NCBI GenBank assembly: GCA_965247265.1
Contig: OZ252002.1
Span: 806,001 to 870,000, forward strand
Length of the DNA: 64,000 nucleotides
Direction: 5' to 3'
DNA from: G965247265 sp965247265
Lineage (GTDB): Bacteria; Pseudomonadota; Gammaproteobacteria; UBA4575
In this document: piece by piece, positions 53,671-62,698 of the stretch
Layout of the letters: each line of letters starts with the position of its first letter
Position numbering within the stretch: the first letter of the stretch is position 1
Notes under the pieces: model-generated
What the model was told of the DNA's origin: nothing
Seen by the model: the letters and a program-made list of their open reading frames with translations, nothing else
Database searches by the model: none
Position numbers and translations under genes: made by a program

Positions 53671-53819
53671 TTATCCACAGCTTGTCCAAAGGATATGGAT
53701 ACCAATATATACAACATATTGTGCTTGACGGTTTGCAAACCCCAATTTATAGTATTTCACTTCCACAGCAGCCGACTTAGGCTCGTTTCGAAGGTAAAAA
53801 AAAGAAAGTCCAGGAACGT
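53671..53819 (+). promoter_or_regulatory. nrdA promoter with DnaA box and NrdR-like sites
   Basis: A near-consensus promoter is present: TTGACG (53725-53730), 17-base spacer, TATAGT (53748-53753). A perfect DnaA box TTATCCACA lies at 53671-53679. Two NrdR-box-like stretches (ACAACATATTGTGC near 53711 and CCCAATTTATAGT near 53741) are about three helix turns apart and the second covers the -10. This fits replication-linked and nucleotide-linked control known for nrd genes in other bacteria. Confidence 0.7.
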
Positions 53820-56762
53820 GTGGGAATGGGAAAAGAATCAATAACTTATAATGCTTTGCTGAGAGGCCACATGCAGCCAGAACTTGCAACTATTGCCGAA
53901 AATAAATCGCCAGGAACATCGCAGGATAATAACGACGTTTTAAGCCTAGAAATAGCAGCCACAGCCCCAGATCAGTACCGTGTCATTCGGCGAAATGGCA
54001 AGGTCACCAGCTTTGATCACGACAAAATCAAAGTTGCCGTTACCAAGGCCTTTCTCGCTGTAGAAGGGGGCAACGCAGCCGCCTCATCACGTATTCATGA
54101 GATGGTCGATGAGCTCACCGATAAGGTTTTCTATGCGCTGACCCGTAGCCGTCCACAGGGGGGCACCTTCCATATTGAAGACATTCAAGACCAGGTAGAA
54201 CTGACCTTAATGCGCTATGGCCAACACAAAATTGCACGTGCGTATGTGTTGTATCGCGATGAGCGCTCACAAAAACGCGCAGAAGCTGCAAAAGAACAGG
54301 CGCAAGAAACACAAACTGAAGCATCTTCTTCTACCATCCATGTACTGGATGCAGAGGGCAAAGAAAAACCTTTAGATATTGAACGTCTCACCCGCATGGT
54401 CACAGAAGCCTGCATGGACACCAAAGACGTTCAATCACAACCCATTATTCATGAAGCACTGCGTAATCTTTATGACGGCATACCAGAAAATGAAGTGGGC
54501 ACTGCACTAACCATGAGTGCACGCACGTTAATCGAACTAGATCCTAACTACACCTATGTTGCAGCGCGCTTACTGCTCGATACCTTGCGTCGTGAAGCAT
54601 TAAGTTTTGTACACGGTGTTGCAGCTGAAGCTACCTTTAAAGAAATGTCATACCAATATGCCGATTACTTTGAAGGTTACATTCGCAAAGCTGCAGAAGT
54701 TGAGTTGCTAGATCCAAAATTAGCCAATGAGTATGATTTAAAGAAACTGGGTAAGGCCTTAAAAGCCGAACGTGATCATCAATTCACGTACCTCGGTATG
54801 CAAACCTTGTATGACCGTTACTTTATCCAAAGCGAAGGCACACGTTTTGAATTACCGCAAGCCTTCTTTATGCGTGTCGCCATGGGTTTGGCCATAAATG
54901 AAGTTGAACGCGAAGAACGTGCCATTGAGTTTTACATCTTGTTGTCGTCTTTTGATTTTATGAGCTCCACGCCAACCTTGTTTAACTCAGGCACCCTGCG
55001 CCCACAACTGTCTTCGTGTTACCTCAGCACCGTGCCCGATGACTTGCACGGCATCTTTGAAGCGATTCAAGACGATGCCATGCTATCCAAGTTTGCCGGT
55101 GGGTTAGGTAATGACTGGAGCCGTGTACGCTCCATGGGCTCACACATTAAAGGCACCAATGGTAAGTCCCAAGGGGTGGTGCCCTTCTTAAAAGTTGCTA
55201 ACGATACCGCAGTGGCAGTAAACCAAGGCGGCAAGCGCAAAGGTGCCATGTGTGCATATTTAGAAACCTGGCATTTAGACATTGAAGAATTCTTAGACCT
55301 ACGCAAAAACACCGGTGATGATCGTCGCAGAACGCACGACATGAACACCGCAAATTGGGTCCCAGACTTATTCATGAAGCGTGTAAGCGATGAAAAAGAA
55401 TGGACCCTATTCTCACCTCATGAGACACTCGATTTGCACGAATTATGCGGCAAGCAGTTTGAAACCCGTTACGAAGAGTACGAGCAAAAAGCCGAACGCG
55501 GCGAAATTAAAAACTGCAAAAAAGTAAACGCCGTCGACCTGTGGCGCAAGATGCTCAGCATGCTCTATGAAACAGGTCACCCTTGGATCACCTTTAAAGA
55601 TCCATGCAATTTACGTTCACCACAACAACATTCGGGTGTCGTGCACTCCTCTAACTTGTGCACCGAAATTACACTTAACACCACCGATGATGAAATTGCA
55701 GTGTGCAACTTAGGTTCGGTAAACATTGCCGCGCACGTAGATGAAAACGGTTTAAATCTTAAAAAGCTTGAAAAAACCATTTCAACGGCCATGCGCATGT
55801 TGGATAACGTCATTGAATATAACTACTACAGTGTATCCAAAGCACGTCGTTCCAACTTACGTCACCGCCCTGTGGGCTTAGGCATGATGGGTTTTCAAGA
55901 TGCGTTGTATAAACAAAAAATTTCTTATGCCAGTGATGATGCCATAGAATTTGCAGACCGCTCCATGGAAGCAGTGAGCTACTACACTATTAAAGCGTCA
56001 ACAGACTTATCCGAAAAGCGCGGCCCCTATGCCACCTTTAAAGGCTCATTGTGGGAGCAAGGTATATTACCAATAGACTCCATTGAAATTTTAGAAAACG
56101 AACGCAGTGCCTATTTAAAACAAGATCGCTCTGCCACCATGGACTGGGAAAGCCTGCGCCAACGCGTTCAGCATGTCGGCATGCGCAACTCCAACACCAT
56201 GGCCATTGCACCCACAGCAACCATTTCCAATATTTGTGGTGTGACACAAAGCATTGAACCCACCTATCAAAACTTATTTGTGAAATCGAATTTGTCGGGT
56301 GAGTTTACCGTTAGCAATCCTTACCTGATTGCAGATTTGAAAGAGCAAGATCTCTGGGATGAAGTCATGGTCAATGACCTCAAATATTTTGACGGCAGTG
56401 TGCAAACCATTGACCGTGTTCCAAAAAATCTTAAAGACATTTATATCACTGCATTTGAAGTTGATCCACGTTGGTTAGTCGAAGCTGCATCGCGTCGACA
56501 AAAGTGGATTGATCAAGCGCAGTCTCTCAACCTCTACATGTCCGAGCCCTCTGGCCAAAAGCTAGATAACTTGTACAAACTTGCATGGGTACGTGGTTTA
56601 AAAACGACGTATTACCTACGTTCAATGGGTGCCACGCATGTAGAAAAAAGTACACTTCAAGATCGTGATAACAAACTGAATGCCGTACAAAGCAATGGCA
56701 ACGGCAGCAGTACGCCACATGCGTGTTCGATCTTGGATCCCGAATGTGAAGCCTGCCAATAG
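53820..56762 (+). CDS. nrdA: class Ia ribonucleotide reductase alpha subunit
   Basis: A 980-residue reductase that makes deoxyribonucleotides. The N-terminal ATP cone is RRNGKVTSFDHDKIKVAVTKAF (in part) and a second cone-like domain follows near residues 155-240. Active-site cysteines are visible in QLSSCYLSTVPDD and SSNLCTEI, and the redox-active C-terminal pair in DPECEACQ. The start may be GTG 53820 or ATG 53871; family similarity begins later. The beta subunit follows 41 bases downstream. Length with two cones is normal for some gammaproteobacteria. Confidence 0.96.
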   Translation: MGMGKESITYNALLRGHMQPELATIAENKSPGTSQDNNDVLSLEIAATAPDQYRVIRRNGKVTSFDHDKIKVAVTKAFLAVEGGNAAASSRIHEMVDELTDKVFYALTRSRPQGGTFHIEDIQDQVELTLMRYGQHKIARAYVLYRDERSQKRAEAAKEQAQETQTEASSSTIHVLDAEGKEKPLDIERLTRMVTEACMDTKDVQSQPIIHEALRNLYDGIPENEVGTALTMSARTLIELDPNYTYVAARLLLDTLRREALSFVHGVAAEATFKEMSYQYADYFEGYIRKAAEVELLDPKLANEYDLKKLGKALKAERDHQFTYLGMQTLYDRYFIQSEGTRFELPQAFFMRVAMGLAINEVEREERAIEFYILLSSFDFMSSTPTLFNSGTLRPQLSSCYLSTVPDDLHGIFEAIQDDAMLSKFAGGLGNDWSRVRSMGSHIKGTNGKSQGVVPFLKVANDTAVAVNQGGKRKGAMCAYLETWHLDIEEFLDLRKNTGDDRRRTHDMNTANWVPDLFMKRVSDEKEWTLFSPHETLDLHELCGKQFETRYEEYEQKAERGEIKNCKKVNAVDLWRKMLSMLYETGHPWITFKDPCNLRSPQQHSGVVHSSNLCTEITLNTTDDEIAVCNLGSVNIAAHVDENGLNLKKLEKTISTAMRMLDNVIEYNYYSVSKARRSNLRHRPVGLGMMGFQDALYKQKISYASDDAIEFADRSMEAVSYYTIKASTDLSEKRGPYATFKGSLWEQGILPIDSIEILENERSAYLKQDRSATMDWESLRQRVQHVGMRNSNTMAIAPTATISNICGVTQSIEPTYQNLFVKSNLSGEFTVSNPYLIADLKEQDLWDEVMVNDLKYFDGSVQTIDRVPKNLKDIYITAFEVDPRWLVEAASRRQKWIDQAQSLNLYMSEPSGQKLDNLYKLAWVRGLKTTYYLRSMGATHVEKSTLQDRDNKLNAVQSNGNGSSTPHACSILDPECEACQ

Positions 56763-56803
56763 ACCTACAATTTATTGGTAAACGACTAGAGGAGAAAAGG
56801 AAG

Positions 56804-58030
56804 ATGCAAAGCTGGGAAGATCCAATCGCTGATGCACGTAATGTAACGACTAGTGCAACCTCTCCTGCCATTTTCACTCAACCGGAAATTGCAGGAGAAA
56901 ACCCCATGTCGCACAGCGGCAATGACTCGCTCATTATCGAACGTGCAGAACTCGAGAAAACGCAGGAACAACGCCGCCAGGGAGTGACCGGGTTAGAGAA
57001 TATCGAGATGGGCGCCAGTCGCATACAGGTCGATGATAAAAAAATCATCAACTGTCGCGCGGATCTTAACCAGCTTGTACCTTTTAAATATGACTGGGCG
57101 TGGCAAAAATATTTAGACGGATGCGCCAACCATTGGATGCCGCAAGAAATTAACATGACGGCCGACATCTCCCTTTGGAAAAACAATGAGGGCTTAACCG
57201 AAGACGAGCGCACCATTGTTAAACGTAACCTTGGTTTCTTCTCAACGGCAGACTCACTGGTTGCCAACAACTTAGTGTTGGCCGTGTACAAACACATTAC
57301 CAACCCGGAATGTCGTCAATATTTATTGCGCCAAGCTTTTGAAGAAGCCGTACACACCCATGCCTATCAATACTGCATTGAGTCATTAGGGTTAGATGAA
57401 GGCGAAGTGTTTAACATGTATCGCGAACTGCCTACGGTGGCACGCAAAGCAGAATGGGCACTGCCCTATACCAACAGTTTGGGGGATCCCGACTTTACAA
57501 CCGGCACACTCGAAGATGATCAACGTTTGCTACGTGACCTCATTGCATTTTATGTGGTGTTTGAAGGCATCTTTTTCTATGTGGGCTTTGTGCAAATTCT
57601 TTCCATGGGCCGTCGCAACAAAATGACCGGTGTGGCTGAACAGTTTCAATACATTTTGCGTGACGAGTCCATGCACATGAACTTTGGTATTGATGTCATC
57701 AACCAAATTAAAATAGAAAACCCACAACTGTGGACTGACGACTTTCAACAAGAAATGATCCAGCTCATTAAAAGCGGTGTAGAACTTGAAACCCAATATG
57801 CCTACGACACCATGCCGCGCGGCATCTTAGGTTTGAATGCACCCATGTTTGAAGAATACCTGCAATTTATTGCTAACCGACGTTACGCACAAATTGGTTT
57901 ACCACAACAATACGCTGGAGTGAGCAATCCCTTCCCATGGATGTCCGAAATATTAGATTTAAAGAAAGAAAAGAATTTCTTTGAAACCCGAGTTACCGAG
58001 TACCAAACCGGGGGAGCCCTTACCTGGTAA
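56804..58030 (+). CDS. nrdB: class Ia ribonucleotide reductase beta subunit
   Basis: A 408-residue radical-generating subunit. Diiron ligands are visible in the helices FEEAVHTHAYQYCIESL, FYVVFEGIFFYVGF and RDESMHMNFGIDVINQI, with the helix near ADSLVANNLVL. AGGAGAAAAGGAAG precedes ATG 56804. The N-terminus is about 60 residues longer than E. coli NrdB. It forms the operon with nrdA and ends at a strong terminator. Confidence 0.96.
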   Translation: MQSWEDPIADARNVTTSATSPAIFTQPEIAGENPMSHSGNDSLIIERAELEKTQEQRRQGVTGLENIEMGASRIQVDDKKIINCRADLNQLVPFKYDWAWQKYLDGCANHWMPQEINMTADISLWKNNEGLTEDERTIVKRNLGFFSTADSLVANNLVLAVYKHITNPECRQYLLRQAFEEAVHTHAYQYCIESLGLDEGEVFNMYRELPTVARKAEWALPYTNSLGDPDFTTGTLEDDQRLLRDLIAFYVVFEGIFFYVGFVQILSMGRRNKMTGVAEQFQYILRDESMHMNFGIDVINQIKIENPQLWTDDFQQEMIQLIKSGVELETQYAYDTMPRGILGLNAPMFEEYLQFIANRRYAQIGLPQQYAGVSNPFPWMSEILDLKKEKNFFETRVTEYQTGGALTW

Positions 58031-58336
58031 ACAACGGGTTTATGTAACCGGCGTTATGGGGCCACCACTTATGGTGGTTATATTAAGGGAGCACCTTCTG
58101 CTCCCTTTTTTTTCTTTAAATTTTTGTAAAACAAAACTTTAAAGAACTTAGAAAAGATGAATGTACGATGTACATGGAAGTACAAGTGCCGCGGGAGACA
58201 GGATGTCGAAAGCGGCGGCCAGAAACGCAGGAGCAGCTTCTGAGATTATCTACAAAAAAGTAAAACGCAATTTTCTGCCAAGGATGTACAAATGCGATAA
58301 TATTATGAAATATAAAATTAAAAACAGATTGTAGTA
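58031..58336. other. intergenic region with terminator and a GC-rich structured block
   Basis: After the terminator comes a GC-rich stretch (about 58178-58245) in AT-rich flanks. It can form GCCGC...GCGGC and CAGGAGC-a-GCTTCTG stems and has repeated TGTAC/TACA words. No protein frame. It could be a small RNA or a repeat. Confidence 0.4.
58085..58113 (+). terminator. terminator of nrdAB
   Basis: AAGGGAGCA-ccttc-TGCTCCCTT forms a nine-pair GC-rich stem followed by a run of eight T. Another short hairpin (CCACCACTTATGGTGG) lies just before it. Confidence 0.93.
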
Positions 58337-59050
58337 ATGAGCAGTTTCAATTTCAAAAACAATGTTGTCATTGTCACCGGTGCAGCAGGTAGTTTAGGCA
58401 GCACAGTGGCAGAGCTTTTTTACCGCGCCGGTGCAGATCTCGCACTTGTAGATATCAACTTTGACCGCCTCACCCACACACGTTGGCGAAGAGCCAAAAA
58501 CGTCGGTTTATTTAAAACCGATTTAACCGATGTCAATTCTGTGAACGATTCCATTGCTGCCATTAAACAGCGCTTTAAAAAAATAGACATTCTCACCAAC
58601 ATTGCAGGCGGTTTTAAAATGGGTCCACCCTTGCATGAAACACCCGCTGCAGATTGGGACTTCATGCTGAACATGAATGCAAAAAGTGTATTCCTAATGT
58701 GCCGTGCAGTGATACCGCACATGTTAAAAAAGAAAAAAGGCAAAATTGTAAATGTGGCGGCACGTGCAGCGGTGGAAGGTAAAGCTAAAATGGCGCCTTA
58801 CTGTGTAAGTAAAGCAGCGGTAATCACCCTTACACAAAGTATAGCTGCTGAACACAAAATGAATAATTTAAATGTTAATTGCATTTTGCCGGGAACGATC
58901 GATACACCACAAAACAGAGCAGACATGCCGGATGCTAATTTTAGTAATTGGGTGCCTACAACGGATTTAGCCAATGAGGTTTTGCATTTGTGTTCAGAAT
59001 ATGCGAAAGGGGTAACAGGTACAGCTGTTCCTGTCTATGGTAAAAGCTAA
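58337..59050 (+). CDS. short-chain dehydrogenase/reductase
   Basis: A 237-residue SDR. The dinucleotide site is VTGAAGSLGSTVAELF (residues 12-27), with DLTDVN and NIAGG. The catalytic Tyr-Lys pair is APYCVSKAAVI. The serine usually found 13-14 residues earlier is replaced by alanine (VNVAARAAVEG), so activity may differ. A C-terminal substrate loop DTPQNRADMPD is typical of FabG-like enzymes. NAD versus NADP and the substrate are not clear. Single gene with a hairpin after it. Confidence 0.88.
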   Translation: MSSFNFKNNVVIVTGAAGSLGSTVAELFYRAGADLALVDINFDRLTHTRWRRAKNVGLFKTDLTDVNSVNDSIAAIKQRFKKIDILTNIAGGFKMGPPLHETPAADWDFMLNMNAKSVFLMCRAVIPHMLKKKKGKIVNVAARAAVEGKAKMAPYCVSKAAVITLTQSIAAEHKMNNLNVNCILPGTIDTPQNRADMPDANFSNWVPTTDLANEVLHLCSEYAKGVTGTAVPVYGKS

Positions 59051-59078
59051 CCAAATAACAAATAGAATTTTGGTTATA

Positions 59079-59116
59079 TGCGCTTTCCTTTAGTGCGAAC
59101 ACTAAAGGAAAGCGCA
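59079..59116 (+). promoter_or_regulatory. perfect 17-bp hairpin immediately before the 59118 start codon
   Basis: Arms at 59079-59095 and 59100-59116 are perfect reverse complements with loop CGAA. The right arm contains the AAAGGA ribosome site of the gene starting at 59118. It may end the SDR transcript or hide the ribosome site. Confidence 0.75.
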
Positions 59117-59117
59117 C

Positions 59118-59468
59118 ATGTCTCAAAAAATAGGCAGCATTACACTCTCTCTTCGGCTCATTTGCAGTGCTCTAGTAGGATTCTCAATATTTGATTACAC
59201 AAAAACCGTACTTAGTAGTGGCAATGGTAATGCCTACGTTTTTTTCATATTGCTTGTACTTGCTTTATTTGCGGGAATCATTTTAATCGCTAACTCGTTT
59301 TTTTGTTTATACCACTACCGCTACATTGAATCTTATTGGGTAAGTGTTGTTTTCATGATAGTGGATGGAATTGGTAATTTTATAGCATGGCATTTTCTTC
59401 CACAATTCAGAATGCAGAACAAAAAAATATGCAAATTACCATTAAAACAATTTCAATCACATTCTTAA
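59118..59468 (+). CDS. hypothetical membrane protein (116 aa)
   Basis: A 116-residue protein with about three hydrophobic segments (LICSALVGFSIF, AYVFFILLVLALFAGIILI, VSVVFMIVDGIGNFIAW) and a basic C-terminus. No family recognised. Its ribosome site is within the hairpin. It overlaps the start of the next gene by 40 bases. Confidence 0.6.
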   Translation: MSQKIGSITLSLRLICSALVGFSIFDYTKTVLSSGNGNAYVFFILLVLALFAGIILIANSFFCLYHYRYIESYWVSVVFMIVDGIGNFIAWHFLPQFRMQNKKICKLPLKQFQSHS

Positions 59469-59935
59469 TAGGAATAATTAATATTGGCAACGACGTTTTT
59501 GCCTCGGAAGATTCAATTATTGAAAAAATACATCTTCAGCCTCCTGAGCCTTGTATAAGCAAGTCTGTAGATGACATATCATCTTTGATTGCAATTAACC
59601 CTACTGGTGAGACTCGAGAAGAGATACGTGACCATATAGGAGCCATTGTATCAACATTTCTCAGCTCCGGATCAGATTATATGAGCTCGAAACACATTGA
59701 AACGATATACATCGCTGTATTTTATGAAAAAGAACCCATTAACGAAGTAGGAATTTACGGATATCGATTTAAAAAACCCATTGATTCTAATTTGTTTGAA
59801 GCGAATTCAGAGTTGAATGGAAAATTATTTATCTTTAATAATAAATTACTTATGCTTTTGTGGCATGAAGACATTAATAAAACCGGACAATGTTTTGCAG
59901 CAATGCACGATGCATTAACTAATCATTCGCATTAA
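59429..59935 (+). CDS. hypothetical exported protein (168 aa)
   Basis: A 168-residue protein with a signal peptide (ITFLIGIINIGNDVFASE). ATG 59429 lies within the end of the upstream gene in another frame, so the two are probably coupled. The mature part has two cysteines (PPEPCISK and GQCFAAMHD) that could form a disulfide. No family recognised. Confidence 0.55.
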   Translation: MQITIKTISITFLIGIINIGNDVFASEDSIIEKIHLQPPEPCISKSVDDISSLIAINPTGETREEIRDHIGAIVSTFLSSGSDYMSSKHIETIYIAVFYEKEPINEVGIYGYRFKKPIDSNLFEANSELNGKLFIFNNKLLMLLWHEDINKTGQCFAAMHDALTNHSH

Positions 59936-60209
59936 ATATAAAATTCTCATTTCTCTAAAATCAGTCTAGAATTCTATTGTTATATTTCACCACTTTCATT
60001 GTAGTGATCTAAATAATCAATAATGATAGGATTATAGCGCTAATAAAATTATAATAATTTTTAATGCCAGGAAAAAACACATTCACTTATCCCGGTTAAT
60101 GTATCGAGTGCTGGAATTAGGCTAATTGCATTATTACCATTCGAAATTTTTGATTCATAACAACTACTTACATCAATTAACTGAATGACTGAACAGTAGT
60201 TTAAGTATT

Positions 60210-61001
60210 GGTATTGACAAGTTAACTTTTTACACATCTACGAATTCTAGAAAAAACGTATTCTATAACGCCGTTGCACATCTCCAAGACGCAAAGGCGT
60301 TCTCCCTAAGTTGATGAAAATGCTTAGCTGATACTAAATGACGACCAAGATTGAAAAGATTATATACCGCTGCATGTGCACTTAAAAAACGTTGCGCTTG
60401 CTGCATCGATTTAAATCGGCGCATTCCTCGCTCTCGAACTCGCGTCGGTTGATGCGAAAGCTCGGCTCGGTTATTAGCGTATTGAGAAGTATCGTGAATA
60501 GATTCTGGGATGAGTTCTCGATGTGCAACGCCATAGCTTCTTAACTTATCCGTGGCTATTTTTCTGGGTTCACTCCCATGGTTTCTTATCAGGCGCTTAA
60601 AAAAACGCTTGGCTGCAGCGCCATCTCTGCGTGATTGCAGAAACACATCAACTACTTCGCCATCCTGATTCACCGCGCGCCATAAATAATGTTGCTTACC
60701 ATGAACTTTGACGAATACTTCATCTATGTAAAATGTATCACCGTAGCCCTGGTGCTTTCGCTTCAATCGCCTGGCGTATTGAGGACCAAACTTATTACAC
60801 CACATACGAATGGACTCATAACTGACTTCAATCCCGCGTTCAGCTAATAGATCTTCGATGTCCCGATGACTGACGTTGAAGCGATAGTAGAGCCAGACGG
60901 CATATTGAATAATTTCAGATGGAAATCGGTGACGTTTATACAAGCTTTTTGATTTATTCATCCAGTAATTGTCGCCCAGATGCGTTTAACTTGTCAGTAC
61001 C
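60210..61001 (-). mobile_element. IS6-family insertion sequence, copy 2 (792 bp)
   Basis: The same 792-bp element as at 3123-3914, same orientation, same terminal repeats. The flanks taagtatt and acgcataa do not form a target duplication. Copies are 57,087 bp apart and bracket the dsr locus. Confidence 0.93.
60263..60961 (-). CDS. IS6-family transposase
   Basis: The 232-residue transposase of copy 2, the same as copy 1 in every residue. The DDE residues are in YIDEVFVKV, IATDKLRSYG and NNRAELSHQPTR. Confidence 0.95.
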   Translation of the reverse strand: MNKSKSLYKRHRFPSEIIQYAVWLYYRFNVSHRDIEDLLAERGIEVSYESIRMWCNKFGPQYARRLKRKHQGYGDTFYIDEVFVKVHGKQHYLWRAVNQDGEVVDVFLQSRRDGAAAKRFFKRLIRNHGSEPRKIATDKLRSYGVAHRELIPESIHDTSQYANNRAELSHQPTRVRERGMRRFKSMQQAQRFLSAHAAVYNLFNLGRHLVSAKHFHQLRENAFASWRCATAL

Positions 61002-61291
61002 ACGCATAAGATTCTTTTAGTAAAATCTAAAGGTATTACGACATTTCTCCATTATGCACTTCCATTGGCTGCAGTAGTTGTTTTGGCTTTCTAAATTTGT
61101 ACGTTGAATGCATATTATTTCGATCGCCTAATGAGTAATAGATTCCTAATAAGTGATTTATAAAGTCTACCTTTGGAATGACCGCTATTGGCCGAAAGCG
61201 GGCATAGAATGTAAAACATTCAATGAGACTAGCACAGCGACTAATTATGGCTGAATGCTGGAAATTAAAAGAATAAATTTGAACAGAGTGC
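61002..61291. other. intergenic stretch with a palindromic motif
   Basis: No gene. At 61178-61205 lies ATGACCGCTATTGGCC followed by GAAAGCGGGCAT, a nearly perfect palindrome. It resembles a dispersed palindromic repeat of gammaproteobacteria, though only one copy was noticed here. Confidence 0.45.
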
Positions 61292-62677
61292 TTATGCTTC
61301 GGGTAAAGTTTTACCTGGGTTTAATATGTTGTTTGGATCAAACTGTTGTTTGATTTTCTGCATTAATTTTAATGCGCTAGGTTGAATTTCCTTTGAAATA
61401 TAGTTTCTTTTTGTTATTCCCACGCCGTGCTCTCCAGATAGTGTTCCATTTAAGTTTAAGACGGTATCGAATACTTCTTCTAAACATTGGATTGCAGAGT
61501 TTGCTTGGGTAGTGTCAGATGCATCGTATAAAAGATTGACATGCAAATTTCCATTGCCCGCATGCCCGAAACAAAATATTGCTATTGAATGTTTTTTGCT
61601 AAGTGTTTCTAGCTCTTGTAATAAAGTCGATAATTGAGAAACCGGAACTACAACATCTTCATTAATTTTGTTTGGCGCAAAACTACGTAGTGCTGGGGAA
61701 AGTGCTTTACGCGCAGACCATAGCCCCTTTTTTTGTTGTTCATCATTGGCGTTTTGAAATTCAATACAGCCTGAGTTTTTTGCGGCGTGCATGATTGCGT
61801 TTACTTGTGGCTCGACTGTGTGCTCTAAGCCATCTACTTCAATCATTAACATAGCGTTTGCGTTTGAATCAATATTCAAATTACTGTGTTGCCGAATCAA
61901 ATTCAATGAACCACTGTCTATAAATTCTAAAACGCAAGGTGTGGCGTTTTGGGCAAGTATTTTAACAACGGCATCAATTGCAGTGCTTGTATCTGTATAA
62001 AGGGCACGAATTGTATCTACACGCTCTGGTATTGGGCTAAGTTTTATTCTTGCCTCTGTAATGACTGCAAGTATCCCTTCAGAACCAATTAGCAACCGTG
62101 TTAAATCTAAACCAACAACACCTTTTGTTGTGGCGCTGCCTGTTTGAATGGATTCGCCATTACCCGTTATAGCGCGCAGGCTGAGAGTATTTTCTCTGCA
62201 TGTTCCATATTTAACGGCATGAGGCCCCGCAGCATTACAAGCTAAGTTTCCACCCACGGTGCAATACTCAGCACTACTTGGATCAGGCGGCCAAAATAGT
62301 TGATGTGTGTTAGCGTGCAGCTGAACTTCAGAATTTAATACACCTGGCTCGACACGCATGTTTCGGTTTGTAGAATCAAGCTCTAGAATCTTGTTCATGC
62401 GCTCTGTAGAAAGTACAACCCCACCTTTAATGGGTACTGCCGCACCCGTTGTTCCGGTTCCTCGCCCACGGGCAACAAGTGGAATTTTAAATTGGTTACA
62501 TAATTGAATGCATTTTTGAATTTGTTCATGGTGTATTGGTAACACAATCAAATCTGGGCAGACGTGTTGTTTGCTGTTGTCATATCCGTATGTCCAGCGT
62601 TCACTTTCATCTGAAAGGACCGACTCTTTGCTACAGACAGCGATAAAATTTTCAATAATGTGTGTGTCTAACGACAT
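61292..62677 (-). CDS. FAD-linked 2-hydroxyacid oxidase/dehydrogenase (GlcD/D-lactate dehydrogenase type)
   Basis: A 461-residue flavoenzyme of the VAO family. The FAD-binding part has VARGRGTGTTGAAVPIKGGVVL (in part), DPSSAEYCTVGGNLACNAAGP and GVVGLDLTRLLIGSEGILAVIT. The C-terminal cap ends with FCFGHAGNGNLHVNLLYD and LSGEHGVGITKRNYI, the histidines of the active site. It oxidises D-lactate or glycolate and passes electrons onward. It lies 21 bases after diaA, so one operon is likely. Confidence 0.92.
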   Translation of the reverse strand: MSLDTHIIENFIAVCSKESVLSDESERWTYGYDNSKQHVCPDLIVLPIHHEQIQKCIQLCNQFKIPLVARGRGTGTTGAAVPIKGGVVLSTERMNKILELDSTNRNMRVEPGVLNSEVQLHANTHQLFWPPDPSSAEYCTVGGNLACNAAGPHAVKYGTCRENTLSLRAITGNGESIQTGSATTKGVVGLDLTRLLIGSEGILAVITEARIKLSPIPERVDTIRALYTDTSTAIDAVVKILAQNATPCVLEFIDSGSLNLIRQHSNLNIDSNANAMLMIEVDGLEHTVEPQVNAIMHAAKNSGCIEFQNANDEQQKKGLWSARKALSPALRSFAPNKINEDVVVPVSQLSTLLQELETLSKKHSIAIFCFGHAGNGNLHVNLLYDASDTTQANSAIQCLEEVFDTVLNLNGTLSGEHGVGITKRNYISKEIQPSALKLMQKIKQQFDPNNILNPGKTLPEA

Positions 62678-62698
62678 CCTTAAATATGTATGGAAGAT

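Noticed and set aside
60061..60207. 48-codon minus-strand frame open up to the left edge of IS copy 2
   Set aside because: Could be a gene remnant cut by the IS, but no family pattern, and an open frame of this length by chance is not rare.
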